This document shows positions 22,351-33,800 of a stretch of 64,000 nt of DNA, piece by piece. Under the pieces are notes generated by a model. The model did not search any database, was not told the origin of the DNA, and was given only the letters and a program-made list of their open reading frames with translations. Made by a program: the position numbers and the translations under genes. Positions within the stretch are counted from its first letter, which is position 1. Every line of letters starts with the position of its first letter. Source of the stretch: Mangifera indica (lineage: Eukaryota > Streptophyta > Magnoliopsida > Sapindales > Anacardiaceae); contig NC_058156.1 of NCBI RefSeq assembly GCF_011075055.1, positions 6,138,001 to 6,202,000 of the forward strand, read 5' to 3'.

Positions 22351-23927
22351 TCAAGTACATTTCATTTTTGAATTTGCATCTCTGAATTGTTGGTGTTTCA
22401 TTGTATACATATAATTTTTTTGAAGCTTAACAAAATTAAAATATCACACAAGTTATATATTGGCTTACTCGCACAAGCAATTGTTGTTGGCATGGGGAGA
22501 GTGAACAAAAATAAGATATATTTCTTAAGAAAAAGAATTATTAAAGTTGAAATGTTGCCTTGATCATTAGTCAAGTGAAGTCAAGGATAAACATATTTTA
22601 CAATGATAGCTTTGGATTTCTCACATCCAAATACCCTGTGAATGTCTGATGGGAGTTTTTAATAAATACTTACAAGTTTGAAGATATTTAAAAACTTAAG
22701 TTAGGTGGTGGGTATAGTGATTGAACTCAAATTTGTACAATGTTTTGTATGAAATTTACGAAGAACATACACTATAACACATGTTTTATATCATGTGTAA
22801 AGGTAGTGAGAAAATGAATCTTTACTTCCTTATTGTATGAGACTTTCTGAGATTTACTTTATGTTAGTGCCCTTATCCTCTTTACTATTATTCAATATTT
22901 ATTCTTAGTATTTCACTATCTTAGCTTGTTATCTACAGCTATGCATGATTCGATCTATAAAACATGATTAAAAAAAACAGCTAAGTTTAAATTGAAAATT
23001 TCGAGTAGAAGAGGAAAACTTATTTATTACGTGTATCCATTGACTGATTGTTTTTATCAATCTATGAGAGATCTGATTTGATCATAAATATATAAAGAGA
23101 TAACACAACTATTTTGAGAGATTAGAGAGATTGATATTATCAAGTAAGTCTAAGGTAAAATGAGACTAACAATTGAATTTTTTTTTTTGGGTAGAAGCAA
23201 TTATATTATTCTTGATAGATGTATAATAATAAACTCCTAAGTGCAAGTTATTCGCAAGGTCACACGATACATTTGTAAGTATGAAATCTACTGCTGTATG
23301 AGATTTCTGTGTTTAATATTTGGTTCGAATCTCCCATCATATGTGAGCGGGAGATGTTAGGCTTAGGTCCACCCATAACAGGTTGACCCGACCCATATTT
23401 CAATTAATTGCCAATCGACAGTTAAAAGAGAGTTGATGTAGACGGTTGAATAGTTGGACACATATATAATATTCCAAAACTGCCGTGATTGGTTAGTGAA
23501 CCCAAAGACCAAATGAACTCAAATACAGAGAAAAAGAGTTTACAAAAAATCCTCCAAAAGAAACATTATCTTCTTCATAGAATCCAGAATCACAGTACAA
23601 AGACAAATCTTGTTGTGAAAAATAATAACTACGTTTTGGATCATCTAATGAAGAATTTAACATATTTCGGGTATGTTTACTATGATTTTAATTTACAAAA
23701 TTTGGTAGAATCTAACATTGATATTATTGATAAATTACAACTAAAAGAATTGTATCTATATAAAAAAGTAGGTATTCTTGAAATTGAGTTTAAAAAAAAA
23801 AAAAAACCTTAGAATGGGAAAGAAATGGTGAAATTAAGGTTGTTAGTTACACTGAGAATGGGCATAGCTTGTAATTGCTTATAGCGCTGGGAGACGGAAG
23901 GACCCACTCTTTTTTATTTTATACCAA
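22351..23927 (+). other. Probable 3' remainder of the copia element, boundary unclear
   Basis: A purine-rich GAGCGGGAGATGTTAGG at 23345-23361 looks like a polypurine tract followed by a TGTTAG LTR start, preceded by AT-rich sequence with a CATAAATATATAAAG stretch near 23080. I could not find a paired LTR. An open frame at 23489-23812 lacks any family features. Confidence 0.3.
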
Positions 23928-23936
23928 TAAATATTA

Positions 23937-24726
23937 GGCCAAAAGACATATTTCTATTCCATGTTTATTGCAAACCCAAGTGGTACCCACCAAGTATTAG
24001 AAACCTAAACTGCCATCTATAGGGTGTTAAAATTAGTAGAAATAGTTATTTCAAGGATAAAATCATCACCTAACCAATAATATATTAAAAATAATAAAAT
24101 ATTATTCATTTCCCCCTAAATTTAGAAAACTAATAATTTTTTCCTTAAAATTAAATTTTGAAAAGTCATATTTTTTCCTACTAGGTTTTGCCTTTTCTGG
24201 CGAGTTTTGTCCAACTCTTTCTCCTTCCAACGACCTTCTTTTCCTTCTTGCCCTTCACTGGAGACAAAGATGACGAAGACATTGTTTTTGTCGTTGACAA
24301 TGAACATGGAAGAAGACGAAGATATTGTCTTCGTCATGGATGATATTTTTGTCTCTAATGAAGATGATCCAATCTTCATCATCGAAGAAGGTGGGGAAGG
24401 AAGAAAAAGTCGTTGAAAGGAGATAAGGTCTCCAGAGGGAGAGAGGGCGAGAGGGAGAGAAGGTCGAAAAATGGAAAACCTAATAGAAAAAAAAAAAATT
24501 TTCAAAGTTTAATTTAGGGAAGAATTATTAATTTTCTAAATCTAAGAGAAAAATGGATAATATTTTATTAATTGGAATATATTACTAGTTAAATAATAAT
24601 TTTATCCCTAGAATTAACTGCTTTTATTAATTTTAACACCTCATGGGTGGGAGTTTAAATTTTTAATATTTAACGTATATCAATCAAGTTTGCAATAAAC
24701 CTTGGGTGGGAAAATGTCATTTAGCC
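23937..24726. mobile_element. Mutator-like fold-back element 1 (790 bp)
   Basis: The ends read GGCCAAAAGACATATTTC on the left and, reverse-complemented, GGCTAAATGACATTTTCC on the right. Inverted similarity continues for more than 150 bases (GTTTATTGCAAAC and GGTGTTAAAATTA recur in both arms). The flanks are a perfect 9-bp duplication TAAATATTA (23928-23936 and 24727-24735), the Mutator signature. The interior has a short frame rich in E and D (24207-24416) plus a perfect inverted pair GACGAAGA/TCTTCGTC near 24315-24335. No transposase is encoded. Confidence 0.88.
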
Positions 24727-24735
24727 TAAATATTA

Positions 24736-25427
24736 TTGTATTCAATTTTGGTGTTCTTATCTTCCACGTTTTACCTTTCATTTCAATGTCTACCCTTCAT
24801 TTCTTATCAACCATTATTATATAATTTTTAAATTTTGATATCAATACGTATGATCTATTGATGAAAAGATTCGTATCATGTACAAAAGCATGCTAGATAT
24901 TTACTATATTTAATTAAATTATGCAGAGAGTAGAGATCAGGTCATGTTACCACTAGGCAAGGCTTTTTATGCATTGACCTAATCTTTGGTGAAGCCCAAT
25001 AGATTTGCCATTCTCAGCTGTCACATTTAGAAATTTATTTGGGTTGGTTTTGGGTCAAATCTTACTGATCATAGAGAATCAGTTCAATCTGACGGCTGAG
25101 ATGGGAAGTGTACAATTTTAGAGTTTGTGGGTGGACCAAATTATTCACAAAAAATAAAGAATAAATATAAAAATTAAAAAGAAGGAAAATCACATGGCAC
25201 CAAAATGTGTCAAACTCATGGGATACCCACTTTGAAGAATTTTTGTCCATTTTTAAATTAATTAATTAATTTTTATATATTATTAAGTCTTATTCATGAA
25301 AAAAATTCCAAAGCAGGGGAGAAATGTGAAGGGAAAAGAATTTAATTTACGCTTCGTTGTGACGGTTTATCTTTTAGGTCTTTACGAGGTTGGATGCCAA
25401 AATGACAGGGGAGTGAAATTTGCCCCA
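24736..25427. other. Intergenic sequence without recognised features
   Basis: AT-rich; no splice-supported frame, terminal repeat or RNA gene seen. Confidence 0.4.
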
Positions 25428-25436
25428 TTAATTAAA

Positions 25437-26250
25437 GATCAAATGACTATAACCCACCCAAGTTTAGGTGCGTTTTCAAAGTTATATCAATAAAGTTTGA
25501 AATTTTTGAAGTCCCACTCATGATATAATTGTCATTAAAATTCTTTTTTAAATATAAGAGTAAAATTATAATTTTATTAATAATATTAAAAAATATAAAA
25601 TTCATTAAATTTTCTTCCCAAAGTTTTAATTTGTTATGTTTTCTCTCCAAAGTTTTAAAAACTAACAACTTCAACACTATCTAAAGTTTTATAATTTTGA
25701 AAAGTCATATTTTCTCTCCAAATTTTTTCTTCACCTCTTTGGCCACCATCTCCAATGCTGACGACTTCCACTCTCCACCCTAAACTATTGGTCGATGCAC
25801 GTAAAAAAATGAAACGAATCTCTTCGTTGGAGATGAAGACAAAAAAATCTGGAATCTCTCCGTCAGAGACAAAGAGATCCAGAGTTCAGATCTCTTCGTT
25901 GAGGAAGAGATCTAGAATCTCTTCGCCTAAATCCTTTTGTCGATGAAGAGACTTCGTCGTCGTCCTTTCCAGATCACTGGAGAAAATGGTCGAAGGGGAA
26001 AAAAAATTCTAAGGTTTTGAGAGAGAAATGTGACTTTTCAAAATTAAAAAACTTCAAGAAAGATGAAATGTTAGTTTTTAAAACTAAAGAGGGAAAAATG
26101 TAATAAATTTTATATTTTTTTAGTATTATTAGTAAAATAACGATTTTACCTCTATTTCTAATTGAAAATTTTAATCTTAGTTGGTCAACAGATGACACTT
26201 CTAGTTTTTCAAATCTCACGAATGTGACTTTGAGAATGCAACTTTTAATG
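25437..26250. mobile_element. Mutator-like fold-back element 2 (right terminus eroded)
   Basis: The left end GATCAAATGACTATAACCC aligns with GGCCAAAGGACTATTTCCC of element 3. The arms share TTTTCAAAGTT, AAAATATAAAATT and AGTTTTTAAAACTAAC type words in inverted order (25480-25720 against 26010-26235). The last ~25 bases of the right terminus do not match, so the end is approximate. The interior carries repeated CTCTTCG / GAGATC words and a short frame at 25755-25946 without family features. It abuts element 3. Confidence 0.65.
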
Positions 26251-26259
26251 TTAATTCAA

Positions 26260-26876
26260 GGCCAAAGGACTATTTCCCACTCAAAGTATGCTATTTTCTC
26301 AAGTTTTCTCTTGTTAACTTTGAATATCCTATTTACCCACTCATGAGTGGTTAAAATTAACTGAGTCCGTTAGTTATATCATTTCCCTCCCTAAACCCTA
26401 AAACTAACAATTTTTCCCACCTCAAGTTTTCAAAAACAACAATTTCCCCCCTTAGGGTTTCCAATTTTTTAGATTCAATTTTTTGACAACGTTTCTTTCT
26501 CTCCAACGACCTCTAGACGACATCTCTTTCTCTCTGACGTGGTCTCCTTCTGGTGTACCTCCTCGGTGTTGTCGTCGATAAGGATGCCAAGGAGGATCGT
26601 TAGAAGGAGGTTGCATCAGACAAGAAAAGACATCGTCAAAAAATTGAATTTGAAAAATTAGAAACTTAAGAGGAAAATACTATTTTTGAAAACTTGAATT
26701 GGAAGAAATTATTAATTTTTAAGGTTTAAAAGAAAAATAAAATAAAATTTAAATTTATTAATAAAATAATAATTTTATCTTAAAACTATTAATGGGTAGA
26801 TAAATAAAGTTTTCAAAGTTAACAAGAGGAAACAGGGAAAACACCTAACTTTTAGGTGGGAAATAACCCTTTGCGC
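26260..26876. mobile_element. Mutator-like fold-back element 3 (617 bp)
   Basis: Left end GGCCAAAGGACTATTTCCC; reverse-complemented right end GCGCAAAGGGTTATTTCCC. Inverted similarity extends through CAAGTTTTC/GAAAACTTG and AATTTTTTAGATTC-type blocks. The interior resembles the others in having TTTCTCTCCAACGACC and GTTGTCGTCGATAAGG but is shorter. No exact 9-bp duplication is seen (TTAATTCAA on the left, TGATTAAAC on the right). Confidence 0.72.
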
Positions 26877-26885
26877 TGATTAAAC

Positions 26886-27258
26886 TAGCAAAAGCCATAG
26901 CAAAAGCAAAAGTGGGGCCATAGTCATGGAGTGACAACGAATCAACACGCAGTCGGGTGACTTCAGTGTTATCCCTTTGAATGAACAACCATTATAATTT
27001 ATATCATTGCTCAACATCATGTCATCACATATAACATAAAAATACAAATTAATATATCATAGAAAATTCAAACAAAATTAAAATAAAAATATAAAAAAAG
27101 GCCAAACAAACTCTCTCTTTGGTTCTTTCACCTGTTCTTGGTTGTTCTCCTCCAGCTACAGCTAAAACCTTTTTTTTTTAATTTTTGTAATTTATATTTT
27201 TTACGGGGGTTATTTTAGTAACAAAATATGAAATAAAATATTTCTTTAAAATAACATC

Positions 27259-27291
<33 letters not shown>

Positions 27292-27804
27292 TTCAGAAAG
27301 AGAAAAGTCAGGAAGGGATGAACATTTACTCAAGTTAGAGTAGAATTCAACAACAAAAGGTCATACAATACAATACACCCAAGCACTCTTCGTCTTTTCT
27401 CTCTCATATTTCACATTCACCTTCCTACCAAATTATATCAGATTCTATGTCATTGTTCTTTCTCTTCTTCCATTGGTTTGTAATTATTTTCAATACTCAT
27501 CTTTATCTTTTTATTTTTCTGATTTTAAATAAAAACTATCAACACATAAACTGAGAAAATACTCTCTGGGTCTTTGGCTTTTTCTTTTTCTTGGGCAAGC
27601 TTGCTTTCTTGCTTTCCTTTCAGAAAATTAGCCTTCTTGTGAGGCTTCAGAAAACAAAAATTAAAGCTATATTTTCACTCTTTTTTCATCTTTTTGTTTC
27701 AGTTCTTTTTCAATAAATTTTTTCTCTTATTTGGTTGTAAAATTTCGTCTGAATTATACTTCTTTTAACTTAAAAAAAAGAAAAAAAAAAAGAAAAAGAG
27801 AGAC
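26886..27804 (+). promoter_or_regulatory. Upstream region and probable 5' leader of the GATA gene
   Basis: The stretch before the GATA start is pyrimidine-rich (TTCTTTCACC near 27124; many CTT/TCT words from 27380 to 27760), typical of plant leaders. No single convincing TATA box is identified. The CTCTCTCTTTGGTTCTTTC run near 27112 and the microsatellite at 27259 are the main features. Confidence 0.35.
27259..27289. repeat. (ATA)n microsatellite
   Basis: About ten perfect trinucleotide units just upstream of the GATA leader. Confidence 0.9.
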
Positions 27805-30800
27805 ATGGGCAAGCAAGGTCCTTGCTATCACTGTGGTGTTACAAGTGAGTTCTTGTTCTCCATTTTTTCCCTTTAATCATTTTCACAGAAAAAGAATTGA
27901 CCTTCAATTGTTCTTTTTCTTTTTATTGATGAATAAGTATCATGTATATTGTTATTGGATTAATAATTCTATGATGGAGGAGAAGAAATAGTTTTATAAA
28001 GAGTTATAATATGGAATTATGTTGTGTTTGTGTATTGATTTACAAAGAGGGGGCTTCTTTCCTCTTCAATATCTATGTTGATTTCTAGTTCAAGTTCTTA
28101 TTGAATTCACTTCTTCTTGATTAATTTGCTTTCGTAATTTTACTGCTCATTGTCTATCTTCCACCAAATTTATCATTACTACTTGTAAATTGGATTGCTA
28201 AATGGCTCTCATAGTTGTTTGGGAGTCCAAGTAGCAAGTATTACTGAAGTTTTCGTTTGCTGATTGAACAATTTCAAATGAGAAAAAAAAAATGTACTTT
28301 TTGTTAGGCTATGTTTCACATTCTGTGAACCTTACAATAAGTTCAATAATAGATAGTTGCACATTCTTTGCAAGTAAGGTGAATCCAGAATAGGATTATA
28401 CTGAAAAGTACTTACTAACTATTTGCTAACCTCTTGAATTGATTTGTCTTGAGAAAGCTATTTTCATAAACATACTCTTGTTTTTGTTTAAACTATTATC
28501 CATGGGTTTAATCAATGTAAAGCTTTTTTCCCTGACTGCATTCTCTTATCTTTTGAAAGAGAACTGTTTTGCTGCTTAAATCTCTGTACACTTCAATTTC
28601 AATTATTCATACTTCTCTTGAAGGATTTTCATATATAAAAGTCATTACTATTTGTTTGTCAGTAGTACTAAGTGTGTTTAGTGATTTCAAAACTTGGTAC
28701 ATTATGCATCTTTTTTTCGGTAATTATACATTATGCATATGCTGGGAGAGCTGAATTTGTAATTTTCCCTTCGGAGATCAATCTCTTTAGCTTGCAGCAA
28801 ATTCAACCCCTGAAGACATTCCAGAGCCGCCCTTTTGTCCATGTGTTAGTAGCCATGGTATTCGTAAGGGCTTCTTTTGTGGGGAATTTAAGTGGTGATG
28901 AAGATGCTAAACATCTTTTGATATTTTTCATAACATTGTGAAATTAGTCATATGGAGGTTCTAAGAGTTGATCAATTACTGATAATTGCTATCATATTTA
29001 TGCCAACTCCATTGTTAAGCATAGAAGTTGGAATGTGGCAAGGTTTTAAAAAATACCGAATAGATTTTGGGGAGCTCAACACTCAGAAATGGTCTTGTTG
29101 AAATAAATCTCTCAAGAAAATTACCAAACGGTGCATTGATAAAGGAAATTTCATTTCATTGTATGTTACTCTAGAATTTTTGTGAGAATTACACCAATCA
29201 CAATACTAATTGCGACATTTGTTTGAAGGAATTTTGTGAATTGCCTTCAGTGATTATGCTTCTAAGACATCCATAATTACAACTTAGCTTGTTTATGTTG
29301 ATAGGACTAGTACCTAAATCCTTATGATCTCATGACCGAAAGAGTGAGTATTGGCATCTTGAAGCCAAATGAACTATGATTGAAATCCTCTGCATGTCAG
29401 ATATCTGGTTTTCCAAGCCTAAACAAATTTTCACAAGTGTGAGTAAACCAGGGAACACTTTTCATCCATTTGTACCACGTATGCCTCCTTCTGAAAGTGA
29501 CGAGATTTCTATCATTTCACTGTTTCGTATCTTTTTCCTTTGCTGGCTACAAGTCTGAGTCCAATGGAATATTAATCCTCATTGTAGTATTCTATAGTGG
29601 TTAGAGTAATAAAAATACTTGTATACACTATGGCACCACAATAGAGTCAGTTTTGGTTTGAGGTGCTGCCGCATAGCTTTGTGGTTATTTGGTGTGGTTA
29701 GTGTAATAAAATACTTAAAAGGACTAGGGTATCACAATAGAGTGAGTTCTGGCATAGTTGTCAAAGGTGCACCTTTAAGAGAGGCTTTACTCGAGGTGAT
29801 GTGGTCATCGCCTTAAGTATGGTTAAGGCGACCAGGTGTTCAAAGGTGATTTCTTTAGGCATTGGAAAGCACACTTTATTATGACATAGACTATCTCTAA
29901 CTAGATATGGGGGTTAAAAAAATTTATTGACAATTTTCAACACAATCTCAAGCTTTGCACCAGGGTTTCGAAAATTCTTGGCTAGATATGAGGGTTATTG
30001 GAAATTTTTAGGTCTCTTGTGAGGTTTGAGGTTGTCTGAGAGATCAACAATGAGTTTAGAGGTCATTGAGAGGTCGATGATGAGTTTTAAGGCTGCCGAA
30101 GAGGTTGTCGGATAAGTTGCTAGAGAGATCTAAGGTCACTAGATAAGTCACCAGTCACTGATCCATTATAGATGGTCTCTAGAGAGGTCTAGGCCTTATA
30201 ACCAGTTGTTGGTTAATTTTTTGCTATCGATGTAGTAAAAAATTATTTTAATTTTTGTGGAAATTGGAACATTTTTAATGGAATTACGTAAAAAAACGGC
30301 GTTTCAACCTCACCTTTTTCATCTAGGCGATAGGACCCCTTAACACCTTTTGGAAGTTTTGCCTTTGACAAGTATGAGTTCTGGTTTGAGTTTCTGCAGC
30401 TATGGCTTAGTGGATCCATCACTGAGTTTCACTGAAATACAAGGTGCTCTGGCATTTTTTCTTTTGGCTAAGAAATACTCCATAGTTATATATTATTATT
30501 TAACAAGCCAGGCCTGCAAGTATTGTATATGCAGTTGGTTAAAACGAAGGACAATTGTGAATTATTGTTCTTCTTTATAAGCTAATTTCCTTCTCTACAT
30601 ATTAGCAAATGGCAGCTTATATTTATTTTTAATTACCAATTATAGCTACTGGTTTTTGTGTGCTTATATGACAATTATATGGAATGAAAATAAACCTACA
30701 GTGATTTGTTGTTCATCTTCTTGTACTGTATTGCATTTTTAATCCCAATCATGTACACATTGTTTTTTCTTTTAAAAGTGTATATTAATAGCCGATTACA

Positions 30801-33800
30801 AATTCTTCAATAGGCACCCCTCTTTGGCGCAATGGGCCTCCCGAGAAGCCAGTACTGTGCAATGCATGTGGATCTCGGTGGAGGACAAAGGGGACACTTG
30901 CAAATTACACCCCACTTCATGCACGGGCTGAATCTGATGATTATGAGGATCACAGGGTTGCCAGAGTGAAGAGTTTATCTATAAACAAGAACAAAGATGT
31001 GAAAGTTCTCAAACGAAAGTCAACTCATGATTATGTGGCAGCTGGAGGTGTTGTCCCTGATTACAACCAGGGTTATCGAAAGGTTGTGGAAGAAGATACT
31101 AGTAACAGATCCAGTTCTGGCTCAGCCATATCAAATTCTGAGAGCTGTGTTCAATTTGGCAGTGCAGATGCAAGTGATTTGACAGGTCGGGCAGAAGCTA
31201 AATTTAATCTTCATTTCTCCCGTTGAAAAAGGAAGTGAGAATTATTGTAAACTTATGTGGACCCAATTGACTATAGAGTTGCATAATGCAGTCAAGATTC
31301 ACAAAATTAAAAGAAATTAAACTATGACTATTGAGTTTGCTTCACCATAAAATAATATGTTCTATGAATTAACTATGAAATGGCTGTAATATTCTATAAT
31401 TTTTCTGTGCTGGAAGCTGGTTGATTAAGTATATGATTGTCGTGTTCACAATGCAATTAGCTCAATAATCTATCAGTTTACTGTGCTTGGTAACGCTACC
31501 TCTAACTTTCTACAGTTTTTCCTTTTTCAGGTCCAGCCCAGTCAAATGTGTGGGACTCATTGGTACCTTCCAAAAAGAGGACCTGTGGCAATCGTTCGAA
31601 GCAATCTTCGGTGGAGAAGCTTACGAAAGATTTGTATACCATCTTACATGAACAACAATCTTCATACTTTTCTGGATCTTCAGATGAGGATTTGCTATTT
31701 GAGAGTGAAACACCAATGGTTTCTGTTGAGATAGGACATGGCAGTGTTCTAATTCGACATCCAAGTTCAATTGCTCGGGAAGAGGAATCTGAAGGTAGCT
31801 CCCTGTCGGTTGAAAACAAACAATACTCAACAAATGAGGCATATTCACATTCATTGACCTTCCCTAAACATAATTATAACATGGGTAACAACTTTTCAAA
31901 TACTAGCATGGACAAAGCTAAGAATACTATTGGGCAAGGGATGCGACAAGATCAACTTAAGAGGTAATTTGTTTCCTACATAGTTTCATAACTTTCAAAT
32001 ACACTTTGTTGGTTCTTGTTGAGAGAAAAGTCCCCAAATTCTCATTATCATTAGAATATACATTAGTATATATAGGAATTACATTGAAGTGTCCTGTTAC
32101 TATAATACCCTTACTATTAATCTACAACATAAATGTACAATAGACAGATTTAACACTCCTTATCAAGTTGTAGCATGCACATTAAAAATTCCCAGCATCT
32201 CATGTGGTGTACTAGAGACTCCAATCAACAACCCCTTAGTGAAAATATTTGCCAACTGTCTTGAAGAAGACAAAAATGATGTATCAATAATTCCTCCCAT
32301 AACTACATCTTATACAAAGTGACAATCAATCTTCACATGTGTTATTCTCTCATGATATCGAAGATTAGTAGCAATATGAATGGTAGCATGATTGTTACAT
32401 CACATAGACGTAGTTGTAGCAAGACAACCAATTCCACTCATGAAATTTTTCAACCTTATTAATTTATAGTGTCATAACTCTATGCTCAGCTTCTGCTTGA
32501 ATTGAGACACAACATTTAGCTTTTTACTTCTCCAAGCTACTAGATTTCCCTTTAACAAAAGTGTGGTATCCATAAGTAGAGTGCCTATCTCCCTTGTCAC
32601 TAACATATCCTGAGTTAGAATGAGCTTATACTTTTAAGTGATCATTAAATTTATACAACGGACCTTTTCCAAGAGTACCTTTTATATAGGCCAAGATTTG
32701 CTATGTTGCATTACAGTGTATTTTCCTAAGATTTTGCATAAACTAGTTCATCAAACCAAAAATAAAAAAACATCAGGTCTAATTACAGTAAAGTATATGA
32801 GTATACCTATATGAGTATACATACATACATCAATGCGAAGATCAGAAGAATGTCTCTTGTATCATTCAACATCAATGCAAAGATCAGAAGAATCATACAT
32901 ACATATTCCATTGGCCAAACGTGTGATAATAAGGGCCTCCCATATCCAAATGTACTAATTCTATGAGAAAAGAACTAGTAGATTCAAAAAGACTAAGAAA
33001 GGAAGCACGATGATGCCTTTCAATTTGACAAAACTCACAATGTAAAGTAGACAACTTTATTTTAGACTTTACCATGCGTTGTAAATTTTTGAGAGACGGG
33101 TGATCTAATCTTAAAATGTCAAAGTGTTAGAGAAATAATGGAGACAACAATAAGAAGGTAGTATGGCGGATCATTGAGTCTATTGAGATAGTATAAGTTA
33201 GCCAGTTCACACCCCAAGCCAATTGTCTTCTTATTTAGCTAGTCCTACAAAACACAAGTAGTAGGAGAAAAAGGCAATGGAATGGTTAGTAAATTTTGTA
33301 AGTTGGCTAATAGAAGTAAATTAATAGGAAGTGGGAACATAAAGGACATGGATGTGATGAAGTTGGGGTCAAAGAAATTATGCCAATACGCTACACAGTG
33401 CAATGCTAGCCGTTAGTCATTGTTGTGGGAAGAAGACAATGTGGAGAAAAGTTCAAGCCTACTAGTCATGTGAAAAGAGGCATCAAAGTTGAGCACCTAA
33501 GGAGTCTATTGACTAGTGGAAGAGGTAACTCCTGTAGTGAGAGCTATAAGATCATCTGAGGTAAGTGGGTGGAACTACAAAAGACGTTGAAGTGGCAGTG
33601 GTTGTCTATGAAAAGGAAGCAACAACACTAGTGGCAAGGTCAAATTCGACCTATTTAGGATAGTCAAATTTTGGCTTAGAATCGCTCTAGTGTAGGGTTG
33701 GAAATGAGCAAGCCCAAATAGGGCCCGATTCGTTTTTGGCTTGTTTTGGACTAGCCGAGGCTTGACACGTCGAGCTTGTTCAATCACTTGTTCGTGTTTT

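Noticed and set aside
23489..23812. 107-codon open frame ending in a Lys run
   Set aside because: The Lys run is a poly(A) tract; no family resemblance and next to copia remnants.
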